Source: Phytomonas francai
Taxonomy: Eukaryota > Euglenozoa > Kinetoplastea > Trypanosomatida > Trypanosomatidae
Direction of reading: 5' to 3'
Length of the DNA: 64,000 nt
Assembly: GCA_001766655.1 (NCBI GenBank)
Contig: MJCC01000004.1
Coordinates: forward strand, 881,421-945,420
Under the pieces are notes generated by a model. It searched no databases, had not been told where the DNA came from, and worked only from the letters and a program-made list of their open reading frames with translations. Positions 53,601-64,000 of the stretch are shown here, one piece after another. The first letter of the stretch is position 1. Each line of letters begins with the position of its first letter. Made by a program: the position numbers and the translations under genes.

Positions 53601-56600
53601 ACGACGTTCTATGATTTAGTAGAACCTTCCTAAAGTTTGACATGGAGCAAGGATGTAGGGTTGCTTAGGAAAGAAGAAGAATATATATATCAGAAAAGAA
53701 GATTAGTTGGTCCTGAAATTATTCTCATTTGTTCAACATTAACTGAAAACTATAATTCGTCCAGATCTTCTTTTCGCCTTATTTTTTTTTTTCGGGCGGG
53801 AGGGGGGGGGGGGGGGGGTGAGTTTATAATGGGAAATAAAGTATTTATCTGCTATTTGTATCCAAGGCGACCTATACATTCAATCCAATTGTCTGTCCTT
53901 TGGCGAACAAAATGGATATAAATATTCTTAGTACGAAATTTTATCTATTCTATTAATGTTGCACAATTATGCCAAATAGAATCTTTAACTTATGCTCATC
54001 GTATCCTGAGCCCCAAACCGGGGTCTATCCATTCAACTACTGATAGAAAAGTGCAAATTGAGCAGTTAAAGGATCTAGAGCGGTGGCGTTTAATGCAAAC
54101 CAGATGGGGCAGTGTATGAATTCGAGCAATGAAGACTTTTGTTGTAATTTAAAATACAGATTTAACCCTCTCAAGATATTCCATCACGTAGCAATTGCTC
54201 GTTTGAAATGATATTTAGAATGAAATAATATAAATACGGCTAAAGTTAACTCCTAGTAATATTCTAAATTCATAAATTTGTTGCATTTTGGCGGTAATGA
54301 ATTTTATTTTATACACTTCATTTTTTCCTAATTTGTTTGTTATTGAGTATAACGGGGAATCAACTCAAGAATCCAGGCGTATAATATCATAGCACAAGTT
54401 TGCTTTTTTTTATTCTTAAAAGTATATCGTATCGTATCTTTACCAGTATGACAGCTTCTAAGATGTCAACTGGGAAACTAATTGTGCACTATGAAAATTA
54501 AGCATCCATTTAGGCATTACCTTCATTTATCTATTTTTCCTACAACTTCCTTTCACTTTTAGTATCGATTCCTTGAATCACATCAATAACCTTAAAAGTG
54601 TAAATCTCTTTGTTGTTTGACATAATCCTCCTTCTTTTTACGTAAAGGAGAGCTTCAAAATCATTATAATTCCCTTTACTCACCCATCCACATAGACGCG
54701 CGTTATATTCAGTCTCATGTTTCTTGCGTGTTCTGAGATGTATAGCAATCTCCAGAAAGACAATGATTGCTTTAATGCGCGCTTGCGAGAAATTAGCCAT
54801 GAAATACAGGATATTTTAGTAAAAACAACCCAGCAACGCGAGGATTTGCTTGGTCTACCTTGTGCATCACCACTATTGCGGCAAGCTGTGGAAAGTGATC
54901 TACGGGGTGTCGCTGTCCCGGCAGCAAGTGTTCCAGAGACTACGTCGTCGAACGCATTCAACGTGGGTCTACCTCCCAAGCAAATAAGGCAGTATACGGA
55001 TGATCAGTTGTTAGCTCTATTAGAGCCGCTAGTTGAGAAAAAGGTAAATCAAATCCTTCAGCTTCTTGTTGGTAAGATCGAACGCAGCCGAGACAAGCAG
55101 GAGGAAATAAAAAGCGGTATGATCGCGCTTTCCGAAGATTACCAAGAACAGCGCAAGGCTGTACAAAATACCTTAGCCTCCTTCAAGAATCAAATCTCTC
55201 AGATTCAACAGTTTCAAATTGATTTCAAATGCCATGAGAAGCGCTGTCACGAAGAATTGAGTCTTGTTAACGACGCCTTGGCAGCTCTGAACGAAAAGAC
55301 GCAGCTCAGAGAACAGCGCAGCGCACACCGCTTAGATGAACTGATAAGACATCATCACGAAACCGTTCGCAATTCTTTGACAGATATGGAGAATCACGTT
55401 CACCAATGGAAAGGCGATCTTGAGGGTGTGGTATATCGGCAAGTATCGGATTGGAGAGTATGGAGTGATGAACTCGAAGCGCACGTGGCTCGCTTACAAG
55501 GGGTGCTCAGCAGCGTTACCGAGACCGTGAACAAACACACTGTTGATCTACGTGATTTGATGGAGACGGTTCTGGAGAAACGTAGTGAGGTACGCTCATG
55601 CCAACGGGATGTGAACCGTCTGGAAATGCTCTTTCAGTGTAGCAGTAGCCTTTTATATACGGGGATAGACCATAAGAATGTTGCTTTCGCGAACCATCGC
55701 AAGGATATTCAACCGATTGGTCGAGCCAAAGGCTCTGAGCCAAGTTCTATACTCTTACTTCAAGAAATTAGCGATACCAAGGATCAAATAAATTTCCTTG
55801 CTTGTCGAATAGCGGAATTGGAAAGGTGCCTTAGGGAACCAAGCCAGACACACGTGAGTGGCGACGGTAATCTTAACAGTGGTAGAATAAGCTGCTATGA
55901 TGTAGTGCCTCAGAGGCTCGATAATGCCGAGGCTCTTAACGGCTTAGGCTATCCTGATTCCGGAACAGCGCGCATGCCGAGTCAAGTACCTTTCCATCCC
56001 TTGCCCTCAATCTCAAGTGTGGAGTCTCCTGCTGAGCATCGGCTCAAAGTAGTCAAGAGAATGACAAACGATGCCATGTCTCGATCTTACTCCCAAGAGC
56101 AGCAATCATACCGAAAAGCTACACATTTGGGAATAAAATCAGTTCCTTCGTTTTCACGGAATTATGTGCAAACACCTCTAGCAGTTGGTCATACTTCCGA
56201 TGTATTCTCTCCAGAGAAGCGGCCGACTCATTCTAATGCGGTGGGGCACGGCGGTAGCCCTCGGAACCCAGCGCTTCAAAACCCTGTTGAGTCTGTGAAT
56301 GATCGCGAAGGAAGTGAAGACCTTAATATACTAGGCGGTGTCAAAGAACAGGAAGGTTCCTCATCCTTTTTACCACCTATGCATCAAAATGTATCTTTGA
56401 AAGAATGTATGCTGGTGGCTCAGAATCTGCGGCTCGCCGCAGACAACGATATCGCCGTTGAAGCGAATCCATACCAAAGTAGGGCAGAGTCTGCTATGTA
56501 CCATCAGTATCTAGAAGAAAAAATGAAAGGCAACGGGGGAACTCCTCCAATACATCCAGATCAATACCCGCCAGCCCCTGTAAGTGATTCAGAAAGCGAG

Positions 56601-59600
56601 CGAAACAACTATAAGCTCTCCAGATTGGCGATTGACTAGTGCTAGAAGGAAATGTGCAAAGATAGATTGCTTGAATTGTATTAGAATTGTTTTCTCCTGA
56701 ACTTAGATATGTCGCCACAGATTACCGTAGCTTAACACAATTAGGATTTTCTTCTTTCTCGTTAGATTGTTGTTCTTGTTATTGTTTGAGGGAGGGTAGT
56801 GTCTACATAGGAAAGGGAAAATAATAACATTAAGTCTTCTGCGCTGATTATGTTTACCTCAACCCCCCTTCCACCTTCACGGGGTCTACCTTCGGCAACA
56901 CATAAAGGTTCCCCTGTTGCGACACCATTCGTACGTGAAGTGCGCAGCGTTAAAATACCACATCATCGTTTTCCACCCCTTAGGAAGATATGGATGGAAG
57001 TGTACACTCCGATCGTTGAGCATTGTAGACTGGAAATTCGAATGAATCTTAAAACACGGTGCGTTGATTTGAGAACATCACCATCAACTGCTGGGATGGA
57101 TGATAATTCAAACGCCTCTAACAGCAAGGTTTTGCTCCAAAAGGCGGAAGACTTTGTGAAAGCTGTGGTTGCCGGATTTGAGGTGAAGGATGCAGTTGCG
57201 TTACTGCGTATGGATGATGTCTATATAGAAGGATTTGAAATCAAGGATGTGCGTGCCAACCTGCAGGGGGATAATCTTTCGCGATGTATTGGGCGGTTGA
57301 GCGGTTCTCACGGGAAAACGAAGTATACCATAGAGAACGTAACACGCACCCGTATTGTAATTGCTGACACTAAAATATGGATTATGGGAACAACACAGAA
57401 CATTCGTGTCGCACGAGATGCACTTTGTGATTTAATTCGTGGTAGTCCAGCAGCCAAGGTCTACACACGAATTCGTTCTGTTATGAATCGTGTCAGTAAT
57501 GCATTTTAAAGTCTTTCGATCCTTGATAGCCTCTCAACCTGCTGTAGAGAACTGTATTCGCGCCACTTTAGTCCAATTTTCTATGCAATATATGCCCAAA
57601 TTTAAAACTCGAGCCCTAAGAGTAGCGTAGTAAATGATATAAGACTAGAGAGCGAATTAAACACGTTAAATATATATTAAATAAAGACGTATAATTCTTC
57701 CAGGGCGTTTCTGTGACATAGGCGCCTTTTCCTTTCAGTCTTCAATTTGAAAACTCATAAAAAGTGTTGGTGTAAACTCCCCGAGTAGACAATTCTTTGC
57801 ACTTACTTTACATTTTTCCCCTCTTCAGCTGTCTGACGCTGTAGGATACGTTTAGAATCCATTTCATCGTGCTGCCTCGTATAAAAGAGTCACCTCACTT
57901 TCTCACGATTCCATGAATCGTTTAGATCATATTTCAATCCTACACTTTTAGCAACAAGCTTTACTATTGGTGAGACTATACCTATACACATAAAGGTCGG
58001 GGGACATCAAAAGTAAAAACAAGGATTTTAACATTAAAAAAATGGACAGTTCATCCTTGGACGCAGCACTTCTGAATGAGTACATTTGGCAACACGAATT
58101 GCAGGTTCTTGTCAATCAACTTGGTGTAGCTGCAGATCAAATTGATGAAAATCTATTACTTTTACGATCCGATCAACTTAATGGCAACAGACGCAAAGTT
58201 CAATTAAATAGCAGCAGCATTCGAAGCAGAAAACTTGCGGCCAGACTCCTATTTCACGTCACTGCGGCGGATACAGTACCGAGGAGAGCTGGCCGGGCCT
58301 CGTCTTTGCGCTACCTCGACCCAACATCAATGCACTCAGCTACAACGACACAAACTAGTTGGATGTGGAAAAGTCACCTTGATGGACTGACGCTTCCCGT
58401 TTCGGAATCTGATCTCTCAACAAAAGAGTCATGCCTGCTTCGCGAAGTGGTGCGTGTGGTAGTCTTGCGCTGCCGTGACCTACTTATGGGAAGTAATATT
58501 CCGTGCGTCGATGGAACTTTACGTTGGGTTGGGCAAGTTCAGACCAGCCCGCGCCTTGGGGCCGCACTAGCTTTCACCGTTGTCACTGCCTGGCGAAACA
58601 TTGCGTCCATCGCGGTTGGCTACGCGTCGATGCGGGTTGAGCATCCTCATGCGTCTTCCCTAGCCGAGACGATCACTTCAGATGATCAAGTTGTAGAGGC
58701 TTGTGAGGTGGGATGCGCTGATGAGACCCTTTTTTTTTGCGCTCTATGTTCACCTTCCAAGCCGTCCAATATGCTGGCAAAACTTTTAAGAAAACCTATA
58801 AATGATCTTGAAAATAATCATTCCACAAATGATGTGGAGGCTTCTTTTGATCTTGGATTGCTCAGAGAATTTGCGCTTGTTGTTTTTCGGAGTTACTGCC
58901 ATGATGTGCCGCTGGACATGTGGAATGATTTTTTGAGCACCACCCAATTCGTAGCCCATCTTTTAACTGAGATTAAAAACCGACAAGCCAAGTCTCTGGA
59001 AGATTTCGCACATCTTCCAACAACGCTTACACAGGAAGCGATTGTGCTTCGTAGTCTGTTGATATTTTCAACAGGTCAAACTCATGCCTGGGCGCTGGCT
59101 TTTTCCAAGAGCCTTCAGAATACAGTAGATATGCTCGATACTTGTGGTATAGAGCACGTTCTCGAAGATGTATATCTAGATATACGGAATATTTATTATT
59201 CCTTGAAAAAATTAATTGATAAAGATGAGATGAAGAATAGTCAATTTATACTGTTTTCTGCTCTTGTTCTGTCTGATAGGTATGCGTTGTGGTTGCTACA
59301 GCCTTATCTAACCATGTGGTCTTGCTATTGCACTTTGTCTGGAGCAGAAAAGTGATCAGAACCTCTAGCATATGATAGAGGGATAGGCAGAAGACGATTA
59401 AGGTATAGCGTTTGAGAAAATGCAACGGCGCTTCATTTTCTTCTTATCGGCTGCGTGCAGTTAGAAAATGGGTACTAAAGCTTTATTACCGAATGGGTGC
59501 ATACGTTTTTTTTGCCCATGGGCAAATTCATAAGGTCCAATTGATTTACTCGTGTTGATGTAGCGTGACATTCTACAAACCCTTTAAATGATTTATTGTT

Positions 59601-62600
59601 TATTAAAGTAATATTGATTTACCACAAAAAGGAGTAATTTGAAGACACAATCTATCACAACAAGGACTCAGTTCTAACACCAAGATGCGCATCGCTATCA
59701 AGGATGCTCTGCAAAGACGAGGAATAATTACTGAAAAGCAAAGGTTAAAGATATCAGATCAGTACCCCCTCACCCCTAATCGAATCCTATATCGAAATAA
59801 AAGTTGCATGAATGACAGGATGCGGGAATTTTACGATGCGCAAAGCTGTCATAAAGCTTCATCTTTTTCATACTTCAACTCATCTGAAGCTGACAATAAT
59901 TTTAATTACGAAAAACGCAGTGTGATCCCATTGCTCAATGCATCCAGTTTGGAGAATATTGAGCACAAAAACGCGAACATAAGTAGTGCTAAGGTTTTTG
60001 TGGAAGATGAAACCTTAAGTGAAAACAGCACCTGTAACATTAGTAAATCAAGCATCAACAGCACGCAATCCATTGATGAGGACACCCTAATAAACATTCC
60101 TACGTCAACCAAGGATATGGAATTAATAAAACCAACTGCTATCATAAACGGCAATGATACTACTGTGCACAACACTGCTTCTCACAAACGAGGTAAGCTT
60201 GATCGCTCATCCTCGAACCGAATTCATAACCACTCACGTTTATCGTTTAGGCAACGCTTAAACAAATACATTGAGATGAGCCATGATATCTTGTCGACAG
60301 GCGAAAATTTACTCACTGAAGCTGGTTCTGTTGTCAGCGCAAATAACGACAACACCAGCTCAAAAACAAAAGACTCGTCGAATAAGCAACCGATCACGCG
60401 TTGCCGCACGACAAAGACTTTGCCGACCCCATCGACAAGGGCGTTGTCTGCGGTACGTACTAATGGTGAGTGCACCGCAGCGTGGGGTCATCCCGGGATC
60501 ATCTGTTGCCCACTGCTTGAGATCTACGGTACCTCACCTTCCATCAGTACGAGGCGAGAAGAGGATATCAATCTGTCACCATTCAAGCTTTGGAGATTTA
60601 AGCCTTTCCTTCAGCCCCGACAAGACGCATTTTACAAGACTAAATACACGCTTGTCTTAGATTTGGATGAAACCTTGGTGAGCACCTCCGTCGAATACAT
60701 CATCGACGCGGATGCGGTTCTCACGGTGCAGATGTCGCCAACAACATCAGAAGCACAGTATTTGAGAGACGTCTCGTGTAAAAAGGTCTTAGTTGGAGCC
60801 AAGACTGCGAATACCGTGAATGAACCCAAGTCAGATTCGTACACACTGTACATAAAATACAGGCCCCATCTTAAGGATTTTCTTGACTTCTGCTTGGAGC
60901 ATTTTGAAGTTGTCATCTTCACTGCTAGTAAAAAAAATTATGCGACAGCGGTACTAGGGCAAATCCAGGAAGATTTCGGCATTCAGGTAATCTTGCCGGA
61001 AGATCCTTTGCCTAGCAGCCATGCACAAATACGCCGTACCATTACCCTTCTTCATCGTGATCACTGCACTCCCACCAATGCTGGGTTTGTGAAGGACCTC
61101 TTTATGCTCGGCCGTAACCTGCGTACGACTGTTATGGTGGATAACGTTGCAATGTGTGGTTTTTTTCAACCTTTTAATCTCATTCGCGTCAAGGACTTTG
61201 TCTGGCATCACCCAACCCACTCAAAAACTAAAATAGCTGATAGAATCGGTGACCCGGACTCATGTTCTCCAGCATTTGTAGGCGCTGAAATCTGTAAGCC
61301 GCGCTTATCCTCAAATCCAAGTGCGACGAGCGATGGATTGGTCTTCGATGATGACTCGTATGGACTCGAATTCAACTGTTCGACAGCTATTTGGGATCAT
61401 TTCGAAGACAATGTGCTGCGCGACCTGACCGGTCCACGCGGGGTGTTGCGACGCATGGTCCACCGTAGTGATGTGCCACGTTTTCTTTTTCAAGCCATGC
61501 TGAGCAGCATGAATGCTGCAAGCAATGTTGAAGAAAATGATATCAACTAAATGAATGTGATGCCTTCATATTTCCCTGGTTCTTTATTATTTTTTCATTG
61601 CAAAGTTCTTTTTTCACAAATGTACTGGTGCCCTGAACTTGAACTCGGACTCCATAATTAATGAATTAGTGTTTAGATTGGATATTGGAAACTTCGTTTG
61701 ATTTTAACAGCTAATTTTTTTTTTACCAGGAGAATAAATCTCAAGTTTTGCATAGGTAACTTTTTCCCCTAATGTATAGTTTTCCTTTCATAAAAGGGGT
61801 ATACTTTTTATTGCCTATACCTTGCATTCATGCAATGCATTTTTGAGCTCATGAAATTAAAACGCAAATTATCTGCTGCGAATTTAGCGCGTAGTGTTTC
61901 AAAAGAAAACTTCCCTCTTTCCTTATATATTAAGATTTTTTCGGAATTAAATTGTAAAGGGTGTTAAAATGACAACTGGTCTGTGTAAAATGTGCTATAT
62001 GCAGAGATTACTTTGCAGTAGAGAATCCTTAATGGAAGGAAACACGCAAAACATTCCTGTCGAATTCAAGAAGGGATTGGTGTATTTTCCGTATAAAACT
62101 CTTTGTTGTTATTGTCCTTCTGTTTTTCCGCTTTATTTCTCTCCTTTCCTTTGTCTTTTCAAGCCTATATCAATCTTCGTATGTATTCTTAATCGGAGAG
62201 GACTTTCTTTCTATCACTTCTCACTTGTGTTTGCAGCTTCAATCACTTAGTAATATTTTAAAATATAATGCCACCTTTTCTTATGCTTTTATTTTCTATT
62301 CGGGTTTTGCTCTTGTGTGAACCTTTTATATTTTCTGTAATCTCCCACCCATTTTTTTTTTGCTAAAAACTAGAAAAAAAAGGGACTTCCCTTTAAATCA
62401 TTTTTTTTGGATATTAAGAAAGGCCAAATTCTTAATGTTCTCCCAAAGGCTCACTACGCAGCCCCCTTTATTATTTTATTTTTTATGTTTTATTGTTACT
62501 TTTTGAAGACTAAGATCATATTATGCCCTCATTCTCTCTAAATTTCAAGCATAATGTCTTTCTAGAATTGTTAATTAGACTAATTGATTTCCCTTTGTGC

Positions 62601-64000
62601 ATAAAACTCAGAAGATGTTAAAAATAGTTTCCTTCCCATTAATATGATTCAAATATATAGTTTGAGATCCATGATTGAGCCTTTTCACATTTTACCTTAA
62701 GATAAAGTGTATGCATGTGCATAAAACTATACATGGACATAAAAATGAGTTTTTTTTTATCTTTGAGTAGGTGGCAAATAGTCTAATCTATATCTTTTCG
62801 GTGTGATTTCAATTCTGAACGATGTGCATGTTTCAAATTTTATATTCAGTGTAAAATGATCAGAAAGGAATCTAAAGGGATAAGAAAGGGAAACTGATAG
62901 CTTAATATTCTTTTTTCCTTTTACATTACTGTATTTTTATCAAAAAAAAATAGTAAATTGCATATTGCTACCTTTTCTAACGGCTTTATGCATCTTTTCT
63001 GAGCTTAATATCATTAGTTGATAACAATACAAGGTTGCAAACAATTAATTTTTTTAGGCTTCCCTTGCATAATCATTATCTTTTTTAAAAGATTATTGGC
63101 ATGACTTTATCGATTCTTTAAACCCTGAGTTTCATTTTATATTCCCTTTATTTAGACTTACTCTTTCTTTTTCGCTACCTTAACGATTATATATGTGGGT
63201 GTGTGTGTGTGTGTGGTGTGCATGTGCTGATACTTTTATATTTTATGTATGAAGCATTGTGCTCTTGATTTGATGCAAATATAATAAAATAGATAAATCT
63301 AGCAATCTATGCAAACAAGGGATGAAAAGGGAGCGTGAACAAAAAACATAGCTCCTGCTCTCCTACTTCCCCTTATATTAATGATATTTAATATACTTCG
63401 AGAAGAGGATCAACTCTTTCTATTGATCTTCTATTTTTTCTCAAAAAATCTATCTTCATATGTGCTTACTATCTTTGCATAATAAATATTTTATTTCTGC
63501 ATCTTACCTTTTTACGTGTTTCATGTGTTTACTATACATGAGTATATTATTCTTTTTTAATTGTTTCTTTGTAAACGTTATCATCATTTTTCATTCGATT
63601 CGCTAAGGCAATTTGTAAAGGCGTAAATTTTCGCTCTCGAAATTTTTTATCTAGCTTCAACCTTATTTTATAATCTACATTCTGTGCCTATATGAATTAG
63701 TTTTTATTTTTCGGAACTTCTTAATTTATGACTCATTAAAAATGAAGTTCTCACAAATGATGTTGAATCTCAATGATATTTGTTGTTCTCTTACATTATT
63801 TTCGACCATTTGCCCCCTTGACACTATTTTCACCTGTGTCCTTTGCTCGTCAGTCTTCTCTGCTTAACTTAGGCACTGGCAATTGTAAAAATGGTAAAGG
63901 GAAAGTGTATCTATATGGGAAAAGAGGAGATATAATATAAATAATGGGTTTCAAGAGGCAAAAAATACTTTGCAGTCTGTCATTTTCATGGATTTTTTTT

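Overview
The window looks like nuclear DNA of a trypanosomatid (kinetoplastid) protist. No protein gene shows introns. Genes sit head-to-tail in long same-strand runs with 200-1,700 bp AT-rich spacers, and many starts are preceded by pyrimidine tracts and an AG suited to trans-splicing. Content includes GIM5/PEX11-type glycosomal membrane proteins and flagellar proteins. I cannot name the genus. Coding regions are clearly more G+C-rich than the spacers. The most highly expressed types (RPL23, RPL27A, the first PEX11-family gene) show the strongest preference for G/C-ending codons.

Layout: two genes (an STPG2-like axonemal protein and an SMPD4-like membrane protein) are on the minus strand at the left. 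A 1.4 kb divergent strand-switch region with G-tracts (4384-5759) follows; this is the expected place for RNA polymerase II initiation. From 5760 to at least 61550 every intact gene is on the plus strand, as one polycistronic unit. In order: a hypothetical membrane protein, an EF-hand protein, SOF1, NME7-like, CCT7, mitoribosomal uS17m, proteasome beta2, a SET-like protein, a coiled-coil protein, a small membrane protein, two RPL23 copies around a 10-N gap, RPL27A, APC2, a degenerate PhyH-like protein, an Sfi1-like protein, a coiled-coil protein, a four-pass membrane protein, two PEX11-family genes around a 508-N gap, a mitochondrial DnaJ, IscU, a PPIL3-like cyclophilin, a METTL2/6-like methyltransferase, XPG/RAD2, MATE, an FUSC-like transporter, a second MATE, a coiled-coil protein, PNO1, a hypothetical protein and an FCP1/SCP-type phosphatase. 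The last 2.4 kb has no convincing gene.

Most neighbours are functionally unrelated, as is normal for trypanosomatid transcription units. Themes that recur are ribosome production (SOF1, PNO1, RPL23, RPL27A, uS17m), flagellum/cytoskeleton (STPG2-like, NME7, Sfi1-like, coiled-coil proteins), glycosome membrane (two PEX11-family genes) and the mitochondrion (DnaJ, IscU, uS17m). The one cluster that looks functionally coherent is MATE - FUSC-like - MATE (45141-53398), a candidate export locus.

The most unexpected signals are gene relics in spacers. A chain of overlapping short reading frames runs on the minus strand at 37592-38039, against the direction of the unit. A gene start cut off after 22 codons at 12852-12920 faintly resembles the N-terminus of ribosomal protein S10. 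A third, weaker stretch is at 53917-54119. All were read by eye and have not been searched against any database.
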